Notes: generated from the sequence alone by a model not told the origin. DNA of 64,000 bases from Microbacterium abyssi (GCF_015277895.1 NZ_CP063815.1:2232001-2296000); one strand, 5' to 3'; counted from the stretch's first letter, positions 26,109-34,160 are shown. Translations and numbers: made by a program.

Positions 26109-27338
26109 CTAGTCGGGAACGACGACGGGTTCGTAACCCGCGTGGCGGAGCGTGTCGAGCGTCAGCTCGGTGTGCTCCGCCCCGCGCGTCTCGATGCTCA
26201 GTTGCAGGCTGACCTCGCTGATCTGCAGCCCCTGGCCGTGCCGGGTGTGCATGACCTCCATGACGTTGGCACCGGCCTCGGCGACGAGCTCGGAGACCCG
26301 CGCGAGCTGGCCGGGACGGTCGGGCAGCGGGATGCGGATCGTCAGGTAGCGACCGGATGCCGCGAGGCCGTGCGACACGACGCGCTGCAGCAGCAACGGG
26401 TCGATGTTGCCGCCGGAGAGCACGGAGAGGGTCTTCCCGGTGTCCTTCACCTTGCCGGCGAGGATCGCGGCGACGCCGACCGCGCCGGCCGGCTCCACGA
26501 CGACCTTGGCCTGCTCGAGCAGCACCAGCAGGGCGCGTGCGATGTCGTCGTCGGTCACGGTGACCACATCGTCGACGATGTCCTCGATGATCTCGAAGGG
26601 CACGTCACCGGGCTTGGCCACGAGGATGCCATCGGCGATCGTCGGAAGGGTGGTGATCTCGACCGGGTGCCCCGCCGCGAGCGACGGGGGCACGGCGGCT
26701 GCGTTCTCCGCCTGCACGCCGATGACGCGGATCGTCCGCCCGATCTTCGCCGCGGCGGCCTTGGCGGCGGCTGCGACTCCGGCGATGAGCCCTCCCCCGC
26801 CGATGCCGACGATGATCGTGTCGACGTCCGGAGCGTCCTCGATCAGCTCGAGGCCGAGCGTGCCCTGCCCGATGACGATATCGCGGTGGTCGAAGGGGTG
26901 GATCATGATCGCGCCGGTGCGTTCGGCGAACTCCGCCGCGAGCCGCAGCGAGGTCGCGACCGTCTCCCCCTCGAGCACGACCTCCGCGCCGTAACCGCGT
27001 GTCGCAAGCAGCTTGGGGACCGGCACACCCAGGGGCATGAAGATCGTCGCGGGGATGCCGAGAGCCTGCGCCGCGAGGGCGACGCCCTGTGCGTGGTTGC
27101 CGGCGGATGCCGCGACCACGCCGTGCGAGCGCTCCTCCGCGGTCAGCTGCGCGAGCCGGTGCCCTGCACCGCGGATCTTGAACGAGCCGGTGCGCTGCAG
27201 GTTCTCCATCTTCAGCAGCACGGGCGATCCGAGGATGTCCGAGAGCGCCCTGGACGGCAGCGTCGGCGTGTGGGAGATCACACGTTCCAGCCCCCGCGCG
27301 GCGTCTTCGAATTCGGCCAGGGTGGGGACTGCGCTCAT
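26109..27338 (-). CDS. ilvA: Threonine ammonia-lyase with C-terminal ACT domain
   Basis: 409 residues. PLP-dependent deamination of threonine to 2-oxobutyrate, the first step toward isoleucine, or catabolic use. The PLP lysine is in GSFKIRGA (about residue 56), the glycine loop is VGIGGGGLIAG and the ligand site is SAGNHAQG. The C-terminal ACT domain (about 330-405) reads IPLPDRPGQLARVSELVAEAGANV, which indicates allosteric control. The ATG at 27338 has GGAGGA upstream and overlaps the stop of the upstream transporter (ATGA). Confidence 0.93.
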   Translation of the reverse strand: MSAVPTLAEFEDAARGLERVISHTPTLPSRALSDILGSPVLLKMENLQRTGSFKIRGAGHRLAQLTAEERSHGVVAASAGNHAQGVALAAQALGIPATIFMPLGVPVPKLLATRGYGAEVVLEGETVATSLRLAAEFAERTGAIMIHPFDHRDIVIGQGTLGLELIEDAPDVDTIIVGIGGGGLIAGVAAAAKAAAAKIGRTIRVIGVQAENAAAVPPSLAAGHPVEITTLPTIADGILVAKPGDVPFEIIEDIVDDVVTVTDDDIARALLVLLEQAKVVVEPAGAVGVAAILAGKVKDTGKTLSVLSGGNIDPLLLQRVVSHGLAASGRYLTIRIPLPDRPGQLARVSELVAEAGANVMEVMHTRHGQGLQISEVSLQLSIETRGAEHTELTLDTLRHAGYEPVVVPD

Positions 27339-28528
27339 GTGTTCCTCCGTCGCCGCTCGCGCGGCACTGTACTCCAGATCAGATCGCCGGCGGGTTGTCG
27401 CCCGGTTCGCCACGACCCGGTGCTGAGCGTGACCGCGACCACGTTCACGAACGCGGCCAGCGGCACGGCGAACAGCGCACCGGGGATGCCGGCGATCATC
27501 GACCCGCCGGCGACGACGAGGACGACGGCGAGCGGATGCACCTTCACCGCCGAGCCCATCAGGATCGGCTGCAGGACATGCCCCTCGAGCTGCTGGACGC
27601 CGATCACCACCACCAGCATCCAGAACGCGTTCCATGGGTCGTTGTAGACCAGCGCGAGGAACACGGCGACAGCACCCGTGGCGACCGCACCGACGATCGG
27701 GATGAACGCACCGAGGAACACCAGCACCGCGACGGGGATCGCCAGCGGCACGCCGAGCAGGAAGGCGCCGAGGCCGATGCCGATCGAGTCGATCGTGGCG
27801 ACCAACAGCTGGGTCTTGGCGTAGTTGACGACGGTGCGCCAGCCGCTGCGCGCCGACGCGTCGACGGCGGGCCGGGCGTCGCGGGGGAAGAGCTTGGTGG
27901 TCCAGCGCCAGATCCCGCCGCCGTCGGCGAGCAGGCAGATGAGGATGAAGACGGTCAGCAGCGTGCCGACGACGACGTGCCCTGCGGTCGAGCCGATGGC
28001 GAGTGCGCCGGACCAGAGCAGCTCCGCCTGCTGCTGGATCAGGGCCCAGCCCTGGTCGAGGTACTCCTGGATCTGCGTCTCGGTCAGGTGCAACGGGCCG
28101 TCGATGAGGTACTGCCGGAACTCCTCGATCGCCGCGGTGGTCCTGGCGTGCACCTGCGGCCACTCCCGGCCGATCTGCCAGCCGACGAGCCACAGCAGGC
28201 CGGTGACGATCGCGATCGTCCCGATCAGGGCGAGGATGATCGCGAGCCAGCGCGGGAATCGGTGCCGCAGCATCCACTCGAAGGCGGGCCAGAGCAGCGC
28301 CGTGATGAGGATGCCGACCAGGATCGGGATCACGAGGAGTTTGAGCTGGATGACGATCCAGATGATGACACCGGCGGCGGCGGCGATCAGCAGCAGGCGC
28401 CAGGCGTAGGCCGCGCTGACGCGCAGCGAGAACGGGACGGTGTTGTCCGCTTCGGTGGATACCGTGCGATCGGTCGGCATGCGACCCCACAGAAGATCGC
28501 GCTTGCGGGGGCGCTGCTCGTCCGTCAT
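27335..28528 (-). CDS. AI-2E family transporter (PerM/TqsA-like membrane protein)
   Basis: 397 residues with about eight transmembrane helices and a central soluble part (about 120-190). The family pattern is seen in FLGAFIPIVGAVATGAV and EGHVLQPILMG. The family name comes from E. coli TqsA, but many members export other solutes or act as sodium/proton antiporters, so no AI-2 role should be inferred from luxS being in the region. The ATG at 28528 follows TAGACT by six bases. The stop overlaps the ilvA start, so the two form an operon. Confidence 0.85.
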   Translation of the reverse strand: MTDEQRPRKRDLLWGRMPTDRTVSTEADNTVPFSLRVSAAYAWRLLLIAAAAGVIIWIVIQLKLLVIPILVGILITALLWPAFEWMLRHRFPRWLAIILALIGTIAIVTGLLWLVGWQIGREWPQVHARTTAAIEEFRQYLIDGPLHLTETQIQEYLDQGWALIQQQAELLWSGALAIGSTAGHVVVGTLLTVFILICLLADGGGIWRWTTKLFPRDARPAVDASARSGWRTVVNYAKTQLLVATIDSIGIGLGAFLLGVPLAIPVAVLVFLGAFIPIVGAVATGAVAVFLALVYNDPWNAFWMLVVVIGVQQLEGHVLQPILMGSAVKVHPLAVVLVVAGGSMIAGIPGALFAVPLAAFVNVVAVTLSTGSWRTGRQPAGDLIWSTVPRERRRRNT

Positions 28529-28610
28529 GCGCCAAGTCTAGTTGCGGCGCTGTGCAGATGCTGTGACGTAGCGCGACCGCGATGTCGGAGCCGGGCGATA
28601 CGCTGACCGG
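28529..28610. promoter_or_regulatory. Divergent leaderless promoters of the transporter and ycaQ-like genes
   Basis: TAGACT (28540-28535) lies six bases before ATG 28528 on the minus strand, and TACGCT (28599-28604) lies six bases before GTG 28611 on the plus strand. The gap is 82 bases. Confidence 0.7.
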
Positions 28611-29873
28611 GTGTCCGAGACTCTCAGTGCCGCTCAGGCCCGACGTGTCGCCCTGGCCGCCCAGGGCTTCACCAGACGCCGGCCCTCCGCGAAGGTCGCG
28701 TCTCGGCATGTGCACAACGCCATGGAGCGCCTCGGGGTGCTGCAGATCGACTCGGTGAACGTCTTCGCCCGCAGCCACTATCTCCCGCTGTTCTCGCGGC
28801 TCGGCGCCTACGATCCCGCCCTGCTCGACCGCATCTTCATGTCGCGCACCACGCACTACGTCGAGTATCTCGCGCACGAGGCGACGTTCGTACCGGCCCT
28901 GGACTGGTCGCTGTGGCGCTTCCGCATGGACGATTTCCGGCGACGGTGGGCGGACGATCCCGGTTCCTGGATGAACCAGAACGCCCGCACGATCGCCTGG
29001 GTCAAGGACGAGTTGCGCGCTCGCGGGCCGTTGCGACCCGCCCAGCTGCGCGCCGACGCGCCCCGCGAGCGCGGCACCTGGTGGGACTGGGACGAGGTGA
29101 AGCTCGCCCTCGAGCACCTCTGGCGCATCGGCGAGGTCGCCGTCAGCGGCCGCCGGGGATTCGAGCGTGTGTACGCGCTCGAGGAGCAGGTGATCCCCGA
29201 CGAGGTGCGCCGGGTGGAGATCTCGCGCGAAGACGCGATCCGCGAGCTCGTCCGCCGCGCCGCACGCTCGTACGGCGTCTCCACGGACGCGGACCTCGCC
29301 GACTACTACCGCATCCGCGATCGCGTGGCCGTCCGCCGCGCGATCGACGACCTCGTCGACGCCGATGAGCTGCGTCCGGTCCAGGTCCGCGGCTGGGAGA
29401 AGTCGGGTCGTCAGCTGCCCGCCTGGATGCACCGGGATGCCGTACTGCCCCGCCGCGTGGAAGCGGCGGCCCTCCTCACCCCCTTCGACCCGGTCGTCTG
29501 GTTCCGCGAGCGCGCGTTGAGGGTCTTCGAACTCGACTACCGCATCGAGATATACGTCCCCGCCGCCAAGCGTCGCTTCGGGTACTACTCGCTGCCCGTG
29601 CTCGTGGGCGACCGGATCGTCGCACGCGTCGACCTCAAGGCCGATCGTGCCTCGTCGACGCTGCAGGTGCAGTCGGCGTGGTGGGAGCCGCAGGCGCGGA
29701 CTGAGGATGCCGATGCGATCGCGACGGAGCTCACGTCGGCGGCGTCCTGGCAGGGGCTGGAGAACATCTCGGTGTCCGGTTGGGGCGACGCAGCGGATGC
29801 GGTGGCCGGTGCCCTGCACGTCGGGCGCAGTGGCGTGCGGCGTCACGTGCACGAGCGGGAACTGTCGGCGTGA
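28611..29873 (+). CDS. YcaQ/AlkX-type DNA glycosylase (crosslink repair family)
   Basis: 420 residues, HTH_42/YcaQ family of tandem winged-helix proteins. The catalytic motif of this family is QxQ in AlkZ and QxD in the YcaQ/AlkX branch; here LQIDSVNVFARSHYLPLFSR gives QxD near residue 46. Members unhook DNA interstrand crosslinks or remove alkylated bases. Other family stretches include LAHEATFVP, LTPFDPVVWFRER and GYYSLPVLVGDRIVARVDLKADR. GTG 28611 fits the leaderless pattern. The stop overlaps the start of a small membrane protein gene. Confidence 0.9.
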   Translation: MSETLSAAQARRVALAAQGFTRRRPSAKVASRHVHNAMERLGVLQIDSVNVFARSHYLPLFSRLGAYDPALLDRIFMSRTTHYVEYLAHEATFVPALDWSLWRFRMDDFRRRWADDPGSWMNQNARTIAWVKDELRARGPLRPAQLRADAPRERGTWWDWDEVKLALEHLWRIGEVAVSGRRGFERVYALEEQVIPDEVRRVEISREDAIRELVRRAARSYGVSTDADLADYYRIRDRVAVRRAIDDLVDADELRPVQVRGWEKSGRQLPAWMHRDAVLPRRVEAAALLTPFDPVVWFRERALRVFELDYRIEIYVPAAKRRFGYYSLPVLVGDRIVARVDLKADRASSTLQVQSAWWEPQARTEDADAIATELTSAASWQGLENISVSGWGDAADAVAGALHVGRSGVRRHVHERELSA

Positions 29874-30346
29874 GACGACGGACGACGTGGATCGTGCTCG
29901 CGGCGGCCGCCGCCGTGATCGTCGCCGGTCTCGTGTGGCTGACGCTGTCGTCCGGTCAGAGCAACCCACCGCGGGCGCTCGGCGGCGCAACCGCCGATGA
30001 GCCGAAGGCCGGTCCCGAGGCGACGGCGCTCGCACAGCGGCAACTCGACGCGCGGCTGGCGACTTGCACTGAACCCGCAGCCGAGGCACCGGAGTCCTGC
30101 GGCATCGCGATCCCGTGGGCGGCGGACTTCGCCGCCGTCGAGGTCATCCACTACCGCATCGAGAAGACGCCGGAGCTGACGCTCACGCCGCCGACATTCC
30201 GCGCGGATGACGGCATCCTCGTCGCGACCGTCACCGGCACCGGTCTCAACGGCACGGCGAAGACGCTGACCTATCGCACCGAGAACTGGATGCTGCGCGG
30301 CGACGTGCGCGCCAAGCGCGCCGGGATCCTACTGGAGCCCTGGTAG
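29870..30346 (+). CDS. Membrane-anchored small protein, unknown function
   Basis: 158 residues. After four basic residues comes one hydrophobic segment (about 6-27), so it is a signal anchor or cleaved signal, then an extracytoplasmic domain with two Cys (ATCTEP and ESCGIAIPW) that could form a disulfide. The sequence resembles lumenal/periplasmic DUF domains of actinobacterial membrane proteins, but I do not recognise it. GTG 29870 overlaps the stop of the ycaQ-like gene, so it is translationally coupled to a DNA repair gene without an obvious reason. Confidence 0.7.
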   Translation: MRRRTTWIVLAAAAAVIVAGLVWLTLSSGQSNPPRALGGATADEPKAGPEATALAQRQLDARLATCTEPAAEAPESCGIAIPWAADFAAVEVIHYRIEKTPELTLTPPTFRADDGILVATVTGTGLNGTAKTLTYRTENWMLRGDVRAKRAGILLEPW

Positions 30347-30392
30347 GCGTAGGGTTTCGACTCGCTCGCGCTACGCGCGTGCTCGCTCAACC

Positions 30393-30446
30393 TTGATACG
30401 CAAACGGCTCAACGCGCCTGCGGCGCATTGAGCCGTTTCGTATCAA
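30393..30446. terminator. Very long hairpin between convergent genes
   Basis: TTGATACGCAAACGGCTCAA and CGCGCC pair with GGCGCATTGAGCCGTTT and CGTATCAA: about 25 bp with one bulged base and one mismatch around a TGC loop. It includes the lemA stop codon (30443-30445) and can end transcripts from both sides. The sequence just before it (30358-30390, CTCGCTCGCGCTACGCGCG and similar) is a CTCGCT-rich word reminiscent of repeated intergenic elements in Microbacteriaceae. Confidence 0.75.
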
Positions 30447-31009
30447 AACTGCACGCGCGGGGGCTCGGAGATCGCGGCGCCGTCGGCGACCTCGAAGAAC
30501 TCCCGCTCGGTGAATCCGAGTCCGCGGGCGAACAGGTTGTTCGGGAAGACCTTGATCTTCGTGTTCAGCTCGCGCACGCCGCCGTTGTAGAAGCGGCGGG
30601 CGGCCTGGATCTTGTCCTCGGTGTCGACGAGCGCATGCTGCACCTGGAGGAAGTTCTGGCTGGCCTGCAGCTGCGGGTAGGCCTCGGCGACGGCGAACAG
30701 GCTCTTGAGCGCCTGCTGCAGGTGCCCCTCCGCGATGCCCGCTTCGCCCGGGCTGGTCGCGGCCAGTGTCTCGGCGCGAGCACGCGTGACGTTCTCGAAC
30801 ACGGCCTTCTCGTGCGACGCGTACCCCTTGACCGTCTCGATGAGGTTCGGGATGAGGTCGGCTCGTCGCTTCAGCTGCACTGTGATGCCGCTCCACGCCT
30901 CGTCGACGCGGACGTTCAGCTGCACCAGGGAGTTGTACGTCGCCCAGAAGTAGATGCCGATGAGCACCAGCACCGCGACGACGATCAGTACCGGAATGAG
31001 CCATTCCAT
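30443..31009 (-). CDS. LemA family protein
   Basis: 188 residues. N-terminal transmembrane helix (MEWLIPVLIVVAVLVLIGIYF, shown in part) followed by the coiled four-helix LemA domain: YNSLVQLNVRVDEAWSGI, LIPNLIETVKGYASHEK, NFLQVQHALVDTEDKIQAARRFYN and FPNNLFARGLGF. Function of the family is unclear; some members link to membrane stress responses. I place the start at ATG 31009 because AGGGGG lies about nine bases upstream; a TTG three codons earlier is less likely. The stop codon lies inside the terminator hairpin. Confidence 0.9.
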   Translation of the reverse strand: MEWLIPVLIVVAVLVLIGIYFWATYNSLVQLNVRVDEAWSGITVQLKRRADLIPNLIETVKGYASHEKAVFENVTRARAETLAATSPGEAGIAEGHLQQALKSLFAVAEAYPQLQASQNFLQVQHALVDTEDKIQAARRFYNGGVRELNTKIKVFPNNLFARGLGFTEREFFEVADGAAISEPPRVQF

Positions 31010-31080
31010 GTCAGGCAACCCCCTTGGACCGAATTTCCTTCATCCTATCTGCGCACCCTGCATGTGCACTGGGCACGGGC

Positions 31081-32394
31081 TCACTCTCCGAGCACGCGCT
31101 CGAGGTGCCTGTTGGCGAAACGACGGGCGGGGTCGAGCCTGTCCCGCAACGCGACGAAGTCGCCGAACCGCGGGTAGCGCTCGCGCAGCTGCTCGGCGTC
31201 CAGGGTATGCAGCTTTCCCCAGTGGGGGCGGCCGCCGTGCTCGAGGCAGATCTTCTCGACGGCCTCGAAGTACGCCGTCGGGTCGGCGCGCCAGTACCGG
31301 TGCACGGCGATGTAGCCGCTGGCGCGACCGTGCGCGGTGGAAAGCCAGAGGTCGTCGGCCGCCGCGAAACGCACCTCGATCGGGAATTCGATCCTCCAGC
31401 CCCGCTGCGCGATGAGCGCTTGGATCTCGCGGAACGCCGGGACGACGTTCTCGGCGGGGAGGGCGTACTCCATCTCGCGGAATCGCACGTTGCGGCTCTG
31501 CGTGAGTACCGAATGCGAGCGATCGGTGTACTCGCGGTCGCCGGTGAGCTTCACCGCGAGCCTGCTGAACGGCGGTGTGACTGCGGGGATGACCTGGCCG
31601 GCCGCGCACACGATGCGGTAGACCCCGTTGGACAGGAGCGTCTCATCGATCCACCTGCCCACGGTCGGGAGCGGCTTGCGCGGCGCCGACTCGGGAAGTC
31701 GCGTCTGACGCTTCGTGAGCGCGACGTCGGTGTGCGGGAACCAGTAGAACTCGAAATGATCCGATGCCGCGACCCGGTCGTCCAGCGTCGTCAGCGCCTC
31801 TTCAAGCGGCACGGGCTCATCGATCGCATGCATCACGAACGCGGGAACGCACTGCAGCGTCACCTCGACGATGATGCCGAGAGCCCCCAGCCCCAGCGCG
31901 ACCGCCGGCAGCAGATCGGAGTTCTCGGTGTCACTGACCCGCAGGAGCTCGCCGTCGGCGGTGACGAGGGTCGCGCCGACGACCTGCGTGGAGATGCCTC
32001 CGAATCGGGCGCCGGTGCCATGTGTCCCAGTCGAGATCGCGCCGGCGATGGACTGCCGGTCGATGTCGCCGAGGTTCTCCATTGCGAGGCCGTACGGTGC
32101 CAGTAACCGGGGGATCCGGTGCAGCCGGGTGCCTGCGAGCAACGTCACCCTGGAACTGTCCGTGTCGATCGACACGATCCCCTGCAGATCGTCGAGTTCG
32201 AGCAGTACCCCCGGGGCGACCGCGATGCCGGTGAAGCTGTGTCCCGCTCCGACGGCCTTGATGGAGAGGTTGAGGGCGACCGCCGCCTGCACGGCGCGCT
32301 GCACGCCCTCGGGGCTCCGCGGGCGCTCCACCCGCACCGGCCTCACTCGCGTCGATCGCGCCCAGTTCTGCCAGGTGCCGCCTGGTCGAGTCAC
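31081..32394 (-). CDS. FAD-linked D-arabinono-1,4-lactone oxidase family protein
   Basis: 437 residues. N-terminal FAD-binding VAO/PCMH domain (about 12-180; VGAGHSFTGIAV, GDIDRQSIAGAISTGTHGTG) and C-terminal ALO domain ending with RPHWGKLH, the family hallmark. Such enzymes oxidise sugar lactones or alditols. The GTG at 32394 overlaps the stop of the racemase-fold gene upstream (GTGA), so the two products probably act together. No cofactor-linking His is obvious to me in the GHS motif context beyond that seen. Confidence 0.88.
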   Translation of the reverse strand: MTRPGGTWQNWARSTRVRPVRVERPRSPEGVQRAVQAAVALNLSIKAVGAGHSFTGIAVAPGVLLELDDLQGIVSIDTDSSRVTLLAGTRLHRIPRLLAPYGLAMENLGDIDRQSIAGAISTGTHGTGARFGGISTQVVGATLVTADGELLRVSDTENSDLLPAVALGLGALGIIVEVTLQCVPAFVMHAIDEPVPLEEALTTLDDRVAASDHFEFYWFPHTDVALTKRQTRLPESAPRKPLPTVGRWIDETLLSNGVYRIVCAAGQVIPAVTPPFSRLAVKLTGDREYTDRSHSVLTQSRNVRFREMEYALPAENVVPAFREIQALIAQRGWRIEFPIEVRFAAADDLWLSTAHGRASGYIAVHRYWRADPTAYFEAVEKICLEHGGRPHWGKLHTLDAEQLRERYPRFGDFVALRDRLDPARRFANRHLERVLGE

Positions 32395-33620
32395 AGGAAC
32401 GCCTTTCCTTCACCGCGATACGTCGGCAGCTCATCGATCACCTCGGTGCCGGAGATGAGCCGGTAGGCATCGATGCGCTCCGCGGGTTCGCCGCTCTTCG
32501 CGTGCCGGAACCAGACGCGGTCGCCGATTCTCAGCTCGGCGGCGGCGCGACCGCGCAGCGGCGTCTGCACCTCTCCTGCGGCCTCGCGCGGCATGGTCTG
32601 CAGCCCTTCGGGCCACACTGCTCGGGGCTGGCGCGAGGCGACGGCGGGGCCGGAGGCGATCCAGCCGCCGCCGAGCACCGTGGCGATGTCGGCGGCCGGG
32701 CGTCGCACCACGTCGAACGCGAAGGCGCTGGCGGGCGCGAGGCGGAACGAGCGATAGCCGTCGAAGAGGTGTCCCGCGAGCAGTCCGCTGCCGGCCGAGG
32801 CCTCGGTGACGGACTCGTCGCTGCCGGTGAACTCCAGCGAGCCCGTGCCGCCGCCGTTGAGGAACTCCAGCGGTGCGATGTCGGTGAGCACGTCCGCGAT
32901 CTCTGCGCGTCGCCGGCGCAACTCCGCGCGCGAACGAGTCTGCACGGCGCGGATCACCGGGGCGTCGGGCCCGTTGTCGCCCTGCCCCGCGATCTGCGCC
33001 TCGTACATCTGCAGTCCCACCAGCCGGAATCCCCGCCGTTCAACGATCGTGCGAGCGAACCGTGCGACGTCGGATGCCGTGAACAGCGGCGACCGTCGCA
33101 CGCCGATGTGCCCGAGCGTCGCGGAGCGCCACGAGGCGTCGGCGTCGATGGCGACGCGGATAACGGCGCGCTTCTCCGGTGCTGCGATGCTGTCGATGAA
33201 GTCGAGGTGGGCGACGTCGTCCACCATGAGGGTGATGCGGGACGCGGCATCCTCATCGTGCACGAGACGCTCGAGGCTCGCCCGGTCGACGGTCGGGTAA
33301 CCGAGCACGATGTCGTCATGGGTCTCGGCGAGCCAGAGAGCCTCGGCGAGCGAGTACGACAGGATGCCGCGGTAGCCGGGAATCCGCAGCACGGCGTCGA
33401 GCACGGCGCGCACGCGCACCGACTTCGAGGCGACTCGGATCGGGATGCCCCCGGCGCGCACGAGCAGGTCCATGGCGTTGTGCCGCAGAGCGTCGAGGTC
33501 GATCACTGCCACTGGCGCGGCGAGGTGGGAGGTCGCCGCCGTCAGCCGCGACCACCACCTCGCGGGGTCTTCCCAGGCGTGATCTGCTGGCGACGTCGGC
33601 GGCGCTGTGAGGTCGAGCAC
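32391..33620 (-). CDS. Alanine-racemase-fold PLP protein (D-threonine aldolase/D-amino acid lyase-like)
   Basis: 409 residues. An N-terminal fold-III PLP barrel with the PLP lysine in IRVASKSVRVRAV (about residue 65) and a C-terminal beta domain ending in VWFRHAKSGEPAERIDAYRLI. The HxKxGE stretch resembles the metal-binding HxxxC/D region of D-threonine aldolase and D-serine dehydratase. Substrate unknown. The GTG at 33620 follows TAGGGT (33632-33627) by six bases (leaderless pattern). It is coupled to the lactone oxidase gene by a four-base overlap, a pairing I recall from other actinobacteria. Confidence 0.8.
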   Translation of the reverse strand: MLDLTAPPTSPADHAWEDPARWWSRLTAATSHLAAPVAVIDLDALRHNAMDLLVRAGGIPIRVASKSVRVRAVLDAVLRIPGYRGILSYSLAEALWLAETHDDIVLGYPTVDRASLERLVHDEDAASRITLMVDDVAHLDFIDSIAAPEKRAVIRVAIDADASWRSATLGHIGVRRSPLFTASDVARFARTIVERRGFRLVGLQMYEAQIAGQGDNGPDAPVIRAVQTRSRAELRRRRAEIADVLTDIAPLEFLNGGGTGSLEFTGSDESVTEASAGSGLLAGHLFDGYRSFRLAPASAFAFDVVRRPAADIATVLGGGWIASGPAVASRQPRAVWPEGLQTMPREAAGEVQTPLRGRAAAELRIGDRVWFRHAKSGEPAERIDAYRLISGTEVIDELPTYRGEGKAFL

Positions 33621-33659
33621 TCCCCCACCCTATGACCTCGTGGCCCCATGACGCGCGGC

Positions 33660-33665
33660 TAGGCT
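33660..33665 (+). promoter_or_regulatory. Candidate -10 box of the tRNA gene
   Basis: TAGGCT lies 12 bases before the first base of the mature tRNA, which would allow a short 5' leader for RNase P. Confidence 0.5.
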
Positions 33666-33677
33666 GAGGGGTGTCAC

Positions 33678-33750
33678 GCCCCCATAGCCCAATGGCAGAG
33701 GCAGGCGACTTAAAATCGCTTCAGTCTGGGTTCGAGTCCCAGTGGGGGCA
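33678..33750 (+). tRNA. tRNA with anticodon UAA (nominal Leu) but short variable loop
   Basis: A complete 73-base cloverleaf. The acceptor stem pairs 33678-33684 (GCCCCCA) with 33743-33749 (TGGGGGC), with A750 as discriminator. The D arm has a 3-bp stem and GG at 33694-33695. The anticodon stem is 33704-33708/33716-33720, loop CTTAAAA, anticodon TAA at 33711-33713. The variable loop has only five bases (33721-33725). The T stem is CTGGG/CCCAG around TTCGAGT. CCA is not encoded. By anticodon it would read UUA leucine codons, but bacterial tRNA-Leu normally has a long class II variable arm, which this lacks, so its amino acid identity is uncertain. Confidence 0.9.
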
Positions 33751-33815
33751 CGGGCTTACCAGAAGTGCTCGCCGCGGAGCAAGGGTTAGGCCTCATTTTG
33801 TTCAGTTCCATCGTG

Positions 33816-33863
33816 CCCTGCGAGTCTGATTGCAGAGCGAGCGTTCAAGACCAGCTCGCAGGG
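33816..33863 (+). promoter_or_regulatory. Inverted repeat in the leader of the small gene after the tRNA
   Basis: CCCTGCGAG (33816-33824) and CTCGCAGGG (33855-33863) are perfect 9-base arms around 30 bases. The right arm touches the ribosome-site-like GGGAAGGA at 33861-33868, so pairing could hide it. The upstream part, 33751-33810, contains an AT-rich stretch (CTCATTTTGTTCAG) and no gene that I see. Confidence 0.45.
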
Positions 33864-33879
33864 AAGGACAAACGAAGCG

Positions 33880-34146
33880 ATGACCATCATCACGACGGCT
33901 CCAGTCAGTACCGCCCCCGCACGAGTCCGCTGGGCAGAGGTCGACGACGACCTCTGGGTCGCCGATATCGGCGGTGCATTCGGAGGATCGATCGACTCGG
34001 CCGACGGCCGCCACCTCGCCAGGGATCCATTCGGACGCGAGCGTGGAGAGTTCGACACCTTCGATCAGGCGCGGCGTCACCTCGAGGCGTTCCTCGCCCA
34101 CCCGGCGATGAGTCGGCGTCTGCCAGCACCGTCTGCGGACGACTGA
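33880..34146 (+). CDS. Small acidic protein of unknown function
   Basis: 88 residues. After a Thr/Ala/Pro N-terminus comes a compact domain with ARVRWAEVDDDLWVADIGG, a predicted beta-hairpin, and DTFDQARRHLEAFL, a helix. No signal peptide or membrane segment. The layout (strand pair, loop, helix) is like many small actinobacterial proteins without known role. GGGAAGGA lies about 11 bases before the ATG. It is followed by a very strong terminator shared with convergent ndh. Confidence 0.6.
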   Translation: MTIITTAPVSTAPARVRWAEVDDDLWVADIGGAFGGSIDSADGRHLARDPFGRERGEFDTFDQARRHLEAFLAHPAMSRRLPAPSADD

Positions 34147-34160
34147 ATCGCCCCTCGCGT

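Noticed and set aside
23474..28528. luxS plus AI-2E transporter as a quorum-sensing module
   Set aside because: The genes are 3.4 kb apart in different operons and opposite strands, and the AI-2E family name does not show AI-2 transport. luxS alone fits the activated methyl cycle.
26109..30089. A single 1326-codon open frame on the minus strand covering ilvA, the transporter and part of ycaQ
   Set aside because: Only its end is ilvA; the rest is Arg/Pro-rich text antisense to or out of frame with well-supported genes. High GC removes stop codons in shadow frames.
33678..33880. Integration site with a genomic island at the tRNA
   Set aside because: No integrase, no duplicated tRNA 3' end and only one small gene follow before the conserved ndh locus.
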